NCBI RefSeq assembly: GCF_018968705.1
Contig: NZ_CP076668.1
Span: 2,305,001 to 2,369,000 of the forward strand
Length of the DNA stretch: 64,000 bases
Reading direction: 5' to 3'
Origin: Pseudomonas lijiangensis
Lineage (GTDB): Bacteria > Pseudomonadota > Gammaproteobacteria > Pseudomonadales > Pseudomonadaceae
Part shown: positions 47,192-55,021 of the stretch, piece by piece
Layout: every line of letters starts with the position of its first letter
Numbering within the stretch: position 1 is the stretch's first letter
Translations under genes and position numbers: made by a program
The notes under the pieces: generated by a model
The model's database searches: none
What the model was told of the DNA's origin: nothing
Seen by the model: only the letters and a program-made list of their open reading frames with translations

Positions 47192-47341
47192 TCATCCAGC
47201 CCTTACCACTGCAGGTTTGTCGCGACTCAGCATACGGGCACCAACCAGCTCCAGAACCAGCACGAGCACAAGTGCGACATAGGCGACCATCAGCAGTGGC
47301 GCATGATGACCGACTCCACCGAAGTGCGCACAACTCGGGCC
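47192..47341 (-). pseudogene. 3' remnant of a membrane protein gene
   Basis: After a stop at 47342-47344, the minus frame reads a 49-residue tail with a hydrophobic helix (LLMVAYVALVLVLVLELVGAR) and a basic end RDKPAVVRAG before the stop at 47192. There is no start codon. It looks like the C-terminal end of an inner-membrane permease gene cut off at its 5' side. Family not recognised. Confidence 0.35.
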
Positions 47342-47344
47342 TCA

Positions 47345-47735
47345 TCAGGTGCTGGCAAAAAAGGAAGTCTGAAGAACCCGAAGATCATGCGTGAAGGCAT
47401 AGTCGCGGAGGTTTGACGACCAAAATCTACATGCTTTGCGATGCAAGCGGTATACCGCTCTACTTCGAGCTGTCGGTTGGTCAGCCAGCGATATTGCTTA
47501 TGCTCATCTACTAGTCGCTGTGGTCGCCCTCGTAGACAACGAAAGCAAAAAAACGCGCTTCCCCGGCTGTTCGATAAGCCCAAAATACATACAGCGCAAC
47601 ATCATTGGACGCATGTTTGGCTGGCTCAAAGAGAGCAGAAGGGGTGGGACACGTTATGACAAGCTGGCGAAAAGTTTTGAAACAATGACATCACTCGCCT
47701 GCGCCATGAGATGTTTGCGACTTTACTTTTCGTAA
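47345..47735 (+). pseudogene. Degenerate IS5-family transposase
   Basis: Pieces of a DDE transposase are scattered over three frames. One frame has DHA-stop-RHSRGGLTTKIYMLCDASGIPLYFELSVGQ, matching the IS5-type GRSRGGxxTKIH...FELSxGQ block but with a stop at the Leu/Gly position and another stop later. Another frame carries NIIGRMFGWLKESRRGGTRYDKLAKSF, the IS5 end motif (WLK-x-RR-x-ATRYDKLA). The catalytic middle is deleted. It is clearly dead. Confidence 0.7.
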
Positions 47736-47740
47736 AGAGC

Positions 47741-48577
47741 CTAAGCCGCCAGGCACTCCTGCCAGAGTTCACCGACCAGGCGTTTGAGCAACAGCGCTTC
47801 GGCCCAGCGGTCGGTGATGTCGCGTCCGTCTGCGCCGGTGATGGCGTAGGGCGGCGGACCCAGTTCGCAGGTGAAGGACAGGCTGCCTGTTTCGTTGACC
47901 GGGCGGCTCAGCCAGTCCTCCATGCCGTAGCGCCAGAGCTTGAGGAAGTAGTCCAGCCAAGGCTGATGCTGGGCGAAGGTGATGGGAATCTGCACCTGTT
48001 CACTGCTGGCAACCCGGCCATGAAACCCCCAACTGTGACGCAGGATGGTCTGCAAGTGTTCTTCATCTTCCGGGGCAGGCGGTACGGGCAGTTCCCGACC
48101 CACCACGTAATGGGACAGGTCGGCCAGAAGTTTGAGATCCGGCATTTCGGCGAGGATATCCAGGGTGAACAGCAAGTCGCTGGTGATGCGATAGCGATGG
48201 GTTTCCACCAGAATCGGGAAGTCTGCCTGTTCGGCCAGCCGCTGCCAGCCTTCGAGCAGGTCGATGGCCTGGCGCAAGGTGCGTGGCTGTACATCCGCTT
48301 GCAAGGTGAGGTGATGGCAACCATAAGGTGAAATCACATCGATTGCCCTGGCCAGATCATCCACGGTTCGCGGGAACAACTGGCCTTCGATCTGCAAACC
48401 CTGAGCCCTGGCTGCCGATGACAGGCGCTGGACATGCTCGGTTACCCAGAAGTGATCGGTCACTCCGTCGAATCCGGCTGCCGCTATTTTCTCCAGTTGT
48501 GCCTCCAGAGAGAGGTCGCACCGGCCTCTGTGATCGAGCATTGCCCAGAGCGACTGGAAGATCAGGAATTCACGCAT
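47741..48577 (-). CDS. Sugar phosphate isomerase/epimerase (AP-endonuclease-2 TIM barrel)
   Basis: A 278-residue TIM-barrel protein of the xylose-isomerase-like family. Barrel segments: QLEKIAAAGFDGVT, FPILVETHR (metal Glu and His), DLKLLADLSHYVVG (metal Asp, His), GFHGRVA and SLSFTCELGPPPY (metal Glu). Members isomerise or epimerise sugars and related hydroxy-keto compounds. The ribosome site GAGGAG overlaps the stop of the preceding ferredoxin-reductase gene, so it is the last gene of the oxygenase operon. Its presence suggests a sugar- or polyol-like product. Confidence 0.83.
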   Translation of the reverse strand: MREFLIFQSLWAMLDHRGRCDLSLEAQLEKIAAAGFDGVTDHFWVTEHVQRLSSAARAQGLQIEGQLFPRTVDDLARAIDVISPYGCHHLTLQADVQPRTLRQAIDLLEGWQRLAEQADFPILVETHRYRITSDLLFTLDILAEMPDLKLLADLSHYVVGRELPVPPAPEDEEHLQTILRHSWGFHGRVASSEQVQIPITFAQHQPWLDYFLKLWRYGMEDWLSRPVNETGSLSFTCELGPPPYAITGADGRDITDRWAEALLLKRLVGELWQECLAA

Positions 48578-48578
48578 G

Positions 48579-49811
48579 TCAGCTCCTCAGCAGTTGCTTG
48601 AGCGGGGTCTCGGGATTGGCCAGTTGCCCGGCATCCAGACGAATCCGGCTGCCGATCAGTCGTTCGCAGATCTTGATGTCTTTGGCAACACTATTGCCCG
48701 GTCCCCAGCCGCAGGCTCCTGTCAGGCATTGGTGTTGATCGAGATAGAACAGCACGAAGCCACCTGTCGATATCAGGCGCGTGGCGTCGGGCCGGGCATT
48801 TGAAACCTGGCCGATGGTCTGCAGTCCCCAGTCGTACTGATCGGACCAGAAGCCGGGCGTGTCCTGAAAGGGCAGTTCGCGGCCCAGCAGATTCAAGGCC
48901 GCATGCCGTCCCTGGGCTTCGGCATTGCGCCAGGTTTCCTGACGCTGGAAGTCGCCATCGGGCTGCAAGCGAAACTCGCAGACATCCCCCGCGGCATAGA
49001 TATCCGGGGCGCTGGTGCGCAGCGTGTCATCGACACGTATGCCTTGACCGACTTCGAGACCGGCAGATCTGGCCAGTTCGATATTGGGTTGCATGCCGAT
49101 GCCGACGACCAGCAGATCGCAGGCAAGCTGTTCGCCGCTGACCAATTGCACGGCTTCGGCACGGGTCTCGCCTTGCAGGGCTTCAATGCTGACGTTCAGA
49201 CGGACGTCCACACCGTTGCGCACATGCAGTTCCAGCAGGGCAGCGGACAGTCTTTCCGGTAGCACACGTCCTGCCAGCCGCGGGCCGGCTTCCAGCAATG
49301 TCACCTGACAGTTGAGTGCGCGTGCAGTGGCCGCGACCTCCAGACCAATGAACCCGCCGCCGATGACCACCAGCCGGGTTCCGGGCTTGAGCGCTGAACG
49401 CAAGGCAATGGCTTCGTCATGGGTGCGAAGGTAAAGCACATTGGCAAGCCGGGACGATACGTTGGGCAGCAGTCGTGCCCGGCCACCGGTGGCGATCAGC
49501 AGACGGGCATAATCCAGCCATTGCCCGTCGGCCAGTTGCAGACGGTGCCCGGCTGGGTCCAGCACCGTTACCGGATTGCCTGCCATATGCTCGATATCCA
49601 GCTCGGCCAGCCGCAGCGGATCACAGAGGCTGCAAGCCGCAAGATCCATGCTGCCTTTGAGCAATTCCTTGGACAGCGGCGGGCGCTCGTAAGGCAGGTG
49701 GCGCTCATCACCGATCAGCACCAGGCGCCCGTTGTATCCCTCGGCCCGCAAGGTCAGGGCCGCACGACCACCGGCATGACCGGCACCTATTATCACCAGT
49801 GGAGCAGACAT
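48579..49811 (-). CDS. Ferredoxin reductase (NAD(P)H, FAD)
   Basis: A 410-residue reductase. The ATG at 49811 is set by AAAGGAG 8 bases upstream; the longer frame is unsupported. FAD-binding LVIIGAGHAGGRAALTLR, a second nucleotide site RLVVIGGGFIGLEVAATARA, and the C-terminal TSAPDIYAAGDV FAD contact are intact. The C-terminal third (GLQTIGQVSNARPDATR) fits oxygenase-linked reductases. It would pass electrons from NAD(P)H to the Rieske ferredoxin encoded 15 bases upstream. Confidence 0.9.
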   Translation of the reverse strand: MSAPLVIIGAGHAGGRAALTLRAEGYNGRLVLIGDERHLPYERPPLSKELLKGSMDLAACSLCDPLRLAELDIEHMAGNPVTVLDPAGHRLQLADGQWLDYARLLIATGGRARLLPNVSSRLANVLYLRTHDEAIALRSALKPGTRLVVIGGGFIGLEVAATARALNCQVTLLEAGPRLAGRVLPERLSAALLELHVRNGVDVRLNVSIEALQGETRAEAVQLVSGEQLACDLLVVGIGMQPNIELARSAGLEVGQGIRVDDTLRTSAPDIYAAGDVCEFRLQPDGDFQRQETWRNAEAQGRHAALNLLGRELPFQDTPGFWSDQYDWGLQTIGQVSNARPDATRLISTGGFVLFYLDQHQCLTGACGWGPGNSVAKDIKICERLIGSRIRLDAGQLANPETPLKQLLRS

Positions 49812-49825
49812 GACGGACGCTCCTT

Positions 49826-50146
49826 TCACTGGCCGAGGTCGAGCAGAACACGTCCCGCTTCGACCCTGACCTGATAGGTCTTGAGGTTGATGCAGACCGG
49901 AGCCCCGAGCGCCTTGCCGGAGCGGTAGTCGAAGCGTCCGTTGTGCTTGGGGCATTCGATCACATGATCCATCACCAGACCGTCGGCCAGGTGAATGGCT
50001 TCGTGGGAACACAGCCCGTCGGTGGCAAAGAACTCACTGTCGGCAGAGCGGTAAACGGCGTAGGTACGCTGGGCGTGGTCGAAGCGAATGACATCTTCTT
50101 CATCTATATCGTCCACGGCGCATACATCGATCCATTGTTCGGTCAT
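49826..50146 (-). CDS. Rieske-type [2Fe-2S] ferredoxin
   Basis: A 106-residue soluble Rieske protein; start at ATG 50146 (MTEQWIDVCAV). The cluster ligands are Cys46 and His48 (CSH) and Cys65 and His68 (CPKH), the standard CxH-x16-CxxH spacing for ferredoxins of oxygenase systems. A short N-terminal domain and C-terminal strand complete the fold. It lies between the desaturase gene (37-base gap) and the reductase gene (14-base gap). Confidence 0.92.
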   Translation of the reverse strand: MTEQWIDVCAVDDIDEEDVIRFDHAQRTYAVYRSADSEFFATDGLCSHEAIHLADGLVMDHVIECPKHNGRFDYRSGKALGAPVCINLKTYQVRVEAGRVLLDLGQ

Positions 50147-50183
50147 GGCAATCTCTCTTGTTATTTTTGAAAGCTGGAACCTT

Positions 50184-51281
50184 TCAGGACTCGGCAAGCA
50201 CCTGTTCGGTGGCTGGCGGTTGGGGGCGCAAGGGGCGACGAACGAAGTAGGTCGGGTCCTTGCGCTGCTTCAGGACCGTGGGAATGATCTCTTTGTAGGC
50301 CTCGAACAGGGAACGATAGGGCGGCGGGCAGTCGTCGATTATTTCGGCATGAAGTTGGGCAAGTGCGTGATAAGGCACCATCGGGAACATATGGTGTTCC
50401 AGGTGATAGTTCATATCCATGTATAGGAAGCGAAGAACCGGATTCATATAGATGGTTCGGCAGTTAGTTCGATGATCCAGCGTATCTTCAGCCAGCCCTA
50501 CATGTTGTGTAATACCGAAAATATAGGAGAGCCATCCGCCATAAATGGACGGAAGACCGATAAACATCAACGGCAGCCAACTGTGCAGATAGAGCGCGGA
50601 CATGATGACCAGTGCATAGATCACCAGCCAGATGCGGGCTGTACGAAAGACCTTGTGCAGTTCGGACTCGGGGATGAAATCCCGTTCCTCGTCACTCGCC
50701 CGGCCCTGAGCGTGACGCAGGACGGCACGCAGGGTATCCAGCGCACGGGGCAGGCTGCACAGGTTCAGAAACATCTTCAACAGACTGGGCGGACGCGGTT
50801 CGACGATTTCCGGGTCCCGGCCGACAATGATGGTGTCGGTGTGGTGCCGGGCATGACTCCAGCGCCAGACATGGGGTTCGAACAGGCACATGAAACTGGA
50901 GACATGATAAAGGGCATCGTTCATCCAGCGGGTCTTGAAGGCCGTGCCATGCCCGGTTTCATGCCAGCGGGCATTGGAGGCGGAGCCATACAGCACGCCA
51001 TAGACAATGAAGAACGGTACGCAGGCCCAGCTACCCCAGAACCAGTAACCGCCCAGGCCGGACAACCCCAGCGTCAGGAACCACAGCGCGGTATCGCGCA
51101 AGGCAGGGCCATCGCGGCGTTGCATCAACTCTTTCATGCGCTTGCGAGAAACAGGGCATTGATACCAGGTGGCCGATACCAGGCCTTTCTCTGCAGCAAG
51201 TGCTGCTTCGGGGCCGGTCAATCGATAATCCCGACGCCGGTATTGCAAGTCCTGCTCAAAGGCCGAATCGTGTTCAGGCAT
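50184..51281 (-). CDS. Membrane fatty-acid-desaturase-type diiron oxygenase
   Basis: A 365-residue membrane enzyme of the desaturase/AlkB-like superfamily. ATG 51281 follows GGAG; the longer frame has no support. The three histidine boxes are complete: HETGH (residues 107-111), HARHH (143-147) and HLEHH (293-297), with a further His in HVGLAEDTLDH. Hydrophobic pairs at about 60-95 and 215-255 give four transmembrane helices. With the Rieske ferredoxin and reductase genes it forms a three-component system. Hydroxylation or desaturation both fit; the substrate is unknown. Confidence 0.88.
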   Translation of the reverse strand: MPEHDSAFEQDLQYRRRDYRLTGPEAALAAEKGLVSATWYQCPVSRKRMKELMQRRDGPALRDTALWFLTLGLSGLGGYWFWGSWACVPFFIVYGVLYGSASNARWHETGHGTAFKTRWMNDALYHVSSFMCLFEPHVWRWSHARHHTDTIIVGRDPEIVEPRPPSLLKMFLNLCSLPRALDTLRAVLRHAQGRASDEERDFIPESELHKVFRTARIWLVIYALVIMSALYLHSWLPLMFIGLPSIYGGWLSYIFGITQHVGLAEDTLDHRTNCRTIYMNPVLRFLYMDMNYHLEHHMFPMVPYHALAQLHAEIIDDCPPPYRSLFEAYKEIIPTVLKQRKDPTYFVRRPLRPQPPATEQVLAES

Positions 51282-51410
51282 TTTATTATTCTCCGCAAGT
51301 ATGTCTATTGTTGGAACTTGCCGCGATATGTGCTGGACAGCATCGCTGGAGAAAAGAGTAGGCAGTTGCAATAAGTCACTCAATCCCTTGAATACATTCT
51401 CTATCAAGCT

Positions 51411-51448
51411 ATCATCCAGAGCCTGAGTGGCATGATAGTTTTCTATCA
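51411..51448. promoter_or_regulatory. Cluster of CTATCA hexamers, likely LacI operator region
   Basis: CTATCA occurs at 51411-51416, 51419-51424 and 51443-51448, and its complement TGATAG at 51433-51438. The last two form a 16-base palindrome (TGATAG-TTTT-CTATCA) that touches the AAGGGA ribosome site of lacI. It lies between divergent lacI and desaturase genes. Confidence 0.55.
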
Positions 51449-51459
51449 AGGGATCAACG

Positions 51460-52518
51460 ATGAATAACAAGAAACGTCCTACCATTGCCACCGTGGCCGA
51501 ACGCGCCGGATTGAGTGTTGCCACCGTTGACCGGGTGCTCAACGATAGGGCTCCGGTCAGCCCGCAAACCGCCGAACAGGTGCTGCAGGCCGCCGAGGCC
51601 GTCGGTTATTTCGCGGCCCGGCTGATCGGCCAGCGGCTGCGCGAGCGTCGTCCTCACTACCGTTTCGGCATTCTGCTGCTGGGCACCGCCCAGGAGTTCT
51701 ACGCCAACCTTGCTGCTGCCATTAATGAAGCCGCCCGTGCCTGGACCGATGCCAATCTCAGCTGCCACTTCGAGTACATCACCGACCGTACCCCGGCTGT
51801 TATTGCAGGCCAGATCGAACAACTGGCAGTGAAATACGACGGGCTGGGTGTCGTCAGTTTCGCTCATCCGCTGATCAACCAGACCATCCTGCAGATACGC
51901 GCAGCGGGTGTGCCGGTGGTGGCCCTGTTGTCGGACTTTCACGATACCCCGCAAGGGCCTTATGTCGGCCAGGACAACCATGCATTCGGGCGCACCATGG
52001 GCTGGCTGGTCGCCCATATCTCGGGTGCCCGCGAAGGATGCGTCGGGGTGCTGATGGGCGGCCATCGCTTTCTCGGGCATCAGGCCCGCGTCGACGGCCT
52101 GCGCAGCTACCTCACGCAACACGCACCGCACCTCCGCCTGCTGGAGCCGCTGGTGAACATGGATAACGACGACATCACCGAAGAAGCCACCCTCGACCTG
52201 CTGGCCCGCCATGACGACCTGCGCGGACTGTGCGTAGTGGGCGGGGGCGGCGACGGCATCATCAAGGCACTGGCCCAGTTACCCGAACGGCCGTCGATCT
52301 GCAGCATCCTGCTGGAGTCGACGTCCAGCTCGCATCGGGCGCTTGAGCAGGGTGTAGTCAGTCTGGTGATCGATTCGCAGCCACTGCTGATCGGTACTTC
52401 CCTGATCCGGCTGCTGGTTGAGTTGCAGGAGGCCCCCGTCTTTGATCCAAAGCGGCATTGTGTTCATGTGCCTTTGCAGATAGTGACGAGTGAGAATAGT
52501 GGGGTTTTGGGCTGTTGA
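51460..52518 (+). CDS. LacI family regulator of the oxygenase cluster
   Basis: A 352-residue LacI-type repressor. The HTH IATVAERAGLSVATVDRVLNDRAPVS is followed by a periplasmic-binding-protein-like effector domain (YRFGILLLGTAQEFYANLAAAI, with PVVALLSDFHDT and the C-terminal IDSQPLL). Such proteins bind sugars or sugar derivatives. It is divergent to the desaturase operon with about 180 bases between. The nearby palindrome suggests it controls both itself and the operon. Confidence 0.88.
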   Translation: MNNKKRPTIATVAERAGLSVATVDRVLNDRAPVSPQTAEQVLQAAEAVGYFAARLIGQRLRERRPHYRFGILLLGTAQEFYANLAAAINEAARAWTDANLSCHFEYITDRTPAVIAGQIEQLAVKYDGLGVVSFAHPLINQTILQIRAAGVPVVALLSDFHDTPQGPYVGQDNHAFGRTMGWLVAHISGAREGCVGVLMGGHRFLGHQARVDGLRSYLTQHAPHLRLLEPLVNMDNDDITEEATLDLLARHDDLRGLCVVGGGGDGIIKALAQLPERPSICSILLESTSSSHRALEQGVVSLVIDSQPLLIGTSLIRLLVELQEAPVFDPKRHCVHVPLQIVTSENSGVLGC

Positions 52519-52581
52519 GGTATGGCCGATGCTTTTGGTTTTTGGAGTGGCATCGGCGTTTTTGCTGGCATACCAACCTGA

Positions 52582-52757
52582 CTAGGTTCTGTACGAAAAG
52601 TCGTCGAGCGAAGGTCAGGCAAGGCAAAAACAGGCGAGGAACGGTCGGAGTCGCGCCCGACTTTACTTGAGTAAATGAGCATTCCGATCGGACTCGCGCA
52701 CGAGCCGGTTTTTAACGCAGCATGGCCGAGCGCAGGCACTTTTCGTACAGAACCTAG
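52582..52757. mobile_element. MITE-like element with perfect 19-bp inverted ends
   Basis: The first 19 bases (CTAGGTTCTGTACGAAAAG) are exactly repeated in inverted form at 52739-52757. CTAG at both outer edges fits the 4-bp YTAR target duplication of IS5-group elements, leaving 15-bp inverted repeats starting GGTTCTGTACG. At 176 bp it is too small for a transposase. It lies in the 520-base gap between lacI and the TIR gene; nothing else was recognised in that gap. Confidence 0.8.
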
Positions 52758-53037
52758 AGAGCCGAAACTCGGGTCCACACAGTAGCCGCCAAGATAGACA
52801 GCTCTAAACCATGATGGCATTGGTAGCGGAAGCCGCTAGCGCACTTTCACGCTATGCCTGCTAGCGGAATTCGCGCCATGGGCTATTGTTCGTACTGGCA
52901 TATTGGAATCGCCAGCTGAAGCGCATGCTGATTTCGAGCCATTAAGGATGGGCTGCGGTTTTTTCAAAAGCTGATGGCTCGGTACAGCTGCTGCTTAACC
53001 TTCTTGGGCGAGCAGCTACAAATGTAAGGTTTACGAC

Positions 53038-53739
53038 ATGTCTAGATGTACAGCACCGGTACATGGTCATCGTTCGGCAAGCGCCAGAGCAGCGTGTCCC
53101 GCATGTGGCGGCGGATATAGCGGTTACGGATCGCGATCATATTCTTCCTCGTCCTACGCTCCGTCCTATTCGTCAGCGTCTCATGGTGGGGGTAGTCGCA
53201 GCAGCGGCGGTTCATCCGGCAGCGCAAAGCCGCGCTGGTCGAAACCCGGATCCGTTGTGGTCTACACCTCCGCCGAGGTACGGACACTCACACCGGTACG
53301 CGAAAATGTCGAGCGACGTGCGACTGTACCTGATCTACGTGACATCTTTCTTTGTCACGCTTGGGACGACCGGAAAGGATGCGCGAAGGAACTGCATGAT
53401 GTGCTCGAGTCAATCGGCGTTTCAGTTTGGTTCAGCGAGAAAGACGTCCTTCTAGGTTCTTCGTTACTGCGAGAAATTGATAAGGGGTTAGTGAAGTCTC
53501 GAGTAGGGATTGTGCTGGTAACCCCCGCTTTGCTGCGCCGTCTAGCAGCCGAAGGCATCGCCGACAAAGAGCTTTCCGCGCTCCTAGCAAGGGATCTGCT
53601 GGTTCCCATCATTCACGATACAACATACGAATCGCTGCGCGAGGTCAGTCCTCTACTCGGTTCGAGAAGCGGCCTGAGCACTGCTGAAGATACGTTTGAC
53701 GATATCGCGGCCAAGCTTGCCGAGTTGGTCGCCCCGTAA
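53038..53739 (+). CDS. TIR-domain protein with N-terminal zinc-ribbon-like motif
   Basis: A 233-residue protein. An N-terminal Cys motif (Cys4, Cys20-x2-Cys23 in CPACGG) is followed by a Ser/Gly/Tyr-rich flexible linker (about 25-75), then a TIR domain (99-230): DIFLCHAWDDRKGCAKEL, GVSVWFSEKDVLLGSSL, REIDKGLVKSRVGIVLVTP. The Glu in ADKELSAL (Glu178) sits where bacterial TIR NADases carry the catalytic Glu. It would hydrolyse NAD or make a cyclic nucleotide signal. No STAND or SIR2 partner is next to it. Defence function is an inference from the domain. Confidence 0.8.
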   Translation: MSRCTAPVHGHRSASARAACPACGGGYSGYGSRSYSSSSYAPSYSSASHGGGSRSSGGSSGSAKPRWSKPGSVVVYTSAEVRTLTPVRENVERRATVPDLRDIFLCHAWDDRKGCAKELHDVLESIGVSVWFSEKDVLLGSSLLREIDKGLVKSRVGIVLVTPALLRRLAAEGIADKELSALLARDLLVPIIHDTTYESLREVSPLLGSRSGLSTAEDTFDDIAAKLAELVAP

Positions 53740-53801
53740 CTTCACTGTCCACGAATACGGCTTTACTAACAGACCTGTTATCAATCAAATGAGTTGAAAT
53801 C

Positions 53802-53933
53802 ATGAGTATTAAACCCGGCCCCAAACCGATTGCCGAATCCACTGGAAAAAAGGACCAGCGTCGTCGTGTTACTGAAGAAAATAAAGGCAAACATCCTGAT
53901 CTGGAGGTTCATAAACACAAGAAAGGTGACTGA
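53802..53933 (+). CDS. Small basic protein of unknown function
   Basis: A 43-residue frame, ATG 53802 to TGA 53931-53933. It is highly charged (many Lys, Arg, His), starting MSIKPGPKPIAESTGKKDQR and ending HKHKKGD. There is no clear ribosome site. It lies 62 bases after the TIR gene and could be co-transcribed. No family recognised. Confidence 0.35.
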   Translation: MSIKPGPKPIAESTGKKDQRRRVTEENKGKHPDLEVHKHKKGD

Positions 53934-54059
53934 CCTTAAACGAAGCGAGAGGGGGCGAGTCACGTTAATTAGGCTGCTTCTTGGCCGCTAGCTGCCCTCC
54001 CCAGAGGGCGGTATCCACTTGTAATGCTTCAACCAATTCGCAGCGGATACCGTGGGTCT

Positions 54060-54413
54060 CTATTTAAAGAACTTCAGGCATGCGAACCCGGTCTTGATTT
54101 TCAGTTGTTGAATGGGTTCGATATTTTCCTTGTCGCCGACTTTCTTGATGACGCCTATGCCGCAGAAATGTTGCTCGCGGTTGAAGATCGGAAAAATGCC
54201 TGTCTGGGGCTTGCTCCAGAAGCCTTGAGTCAAGGTATAGGTGGCGCCGTTCTCGGGCGTAAAGGAGAACGGTATCTTGCAAACGCTGCCTCCTACGGTC
54301 TGCCAATAGGTCAGGATCAGATCCTTGTTCACGGCAACTCGGGATTCGATTTAGTCGCCGTCAGAGGGCTGGATTGTGTAACCCGCATGGCATCCATTGT
54401 CGCTGAATGTCAT
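54060..54413 (-). pseudogene. Hypothetical gene broken by an in-frame stop
   Basis: One frame from ATG 54413 (MTFSDNGCHAGYTIQPSDGD) is interrupted by TAA at 54351-54353 and then continues in the same frame as IESRVAVNKDLILTYWQTVGG to the stop at 54060. Protein-like sequence extends upstream of the ATG as well (ENVIRNEEPSATAHLKAGNGARLYA). The downstream part could also be read alone from GTG 54332 (90 residues). Family unknown. Confidence 0.4.
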
Positions 54414-54628
54414 GGCATATAGTCTCGCGCCATTGCCAGCCTTGAGGTGAGCCGTTGCAGAGGGTTCTTCATTCCTAATCACATTTTCAGTCTTTGCTCT
54501 CTTACCCCAGCCTTGCCAGGCATTGGTTCGGTGTCTTTAAGATTTGCTGTACGGACCGGAAACATTTTCGTCGTCGGACCGGATAAGCAGCGCATTACCT
54601 AATCCGGTCCCACACTTTCACTACAGCT

Positions 54629-54841
54629 TCAACGCAGCTCCACCCGCTCCAACGATCGATCCAGTTCAGTCCTGGCCATGCCGATCAGATGCACGACTGA
54701 AAAAGCCAGATCACGTTTCGGTCCATTGAGGCTGTCGCCGGATTCGTAGGCGGTGGCGGCTGCGCAGCGCAGCAGTTCGGAGATGTGCAGCAGGGATTCT
54801 TCGAGCGATGGAGCAGGTGAGGCGGGTGTTAGCTTTTTCAT
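54629..54841 (-). CDS. DUF3077-like small protein
   Basis: A 70-residue cytoplasmic protein (LEESLLHISELLRCAAATAYESGDSL, then VVHLIGMARTELDRSLERV), a helix-rich pattern that resembles the DUF3077 family of Pseudomonas small proteins. AAGGA precedes the ATG. The 180-base region upstream forms an elaborate structure (separate entry) in which its ribosome site can be sequestered. The function is unknown. Confidence 0.6.
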   Translation of the reverse strand: MKKLTPASPAPSLEESLLHISELLRCAAATAYESGDSLNGPKRDLAFSVVHLIGMARTELDRSLERVELR

Positions 54842-55021
54842 GGTAAGTATTCCTTATGGGGCCACCTTTCACTCGCTGCTAAACGAATGAGGGTGGCGGC
54901 TTTGTCGCGGGTTAGCAGACCGGGAATACTCACCAAAAACCGGCGCACCCGAAGGTGCCCCACGCAAAGCCGCCATAAGCAGTACCTTGCATGGTGAGTA
55001 ATTAACGCAGGCTGCTAAACC
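54842..55021 (-). promoter_or_regulatory. Structured leader with mutually exclusive pairings upstream of the DUF3077-type gene
   Basis: On the minus strand, segment S3 (GGTGAGTATTCC, 54925-54936) can pair with the start region of a leader ORF (TACTCACC before its ATG, 9 perfect bp with 54992-55000) or with the gene's own ribosome site (GGAATACTTACC, 54842-54853, 11 of 12 bp). Next to S3, CTGCTAAC can pair with either of two GTTTAGCAG copies (55012-55020 and 54876-54884). A further perfect 10-bp pair (54895-54904 with 54965-54974) interleaves with the first, and a UUCG-capped GCACC hairpin lies in the middle. This is the layout of an attenuator. Confidence 0.6.
54930..54992 (-). CDS. Possible 20-residue leader peptide
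   Basis: ATG 54992 to TGA 54930-54932 encodes MQGTAYGGFAWGTFGCAGFW, rich in Gly and aromatic residues. Its stop codon lies inside the GGTGAGTATTCC switching segment, so a terminating ribosome would cover that segment. There is no Shine-Dalgarno sequence before its ATG, so translation is uncertain. Confidence 0.3.
   Translation of the reverse strand: MQGTAYGGFAWGTFGCAGFW

Noticed and set aside
54024..54422. 132-residue plus-strand frame opposite the broken gene
   Set aside because: It has no ribosome site; the minus frame continues as protein-like sequence on both sides of a single stop, which is a better explanation.
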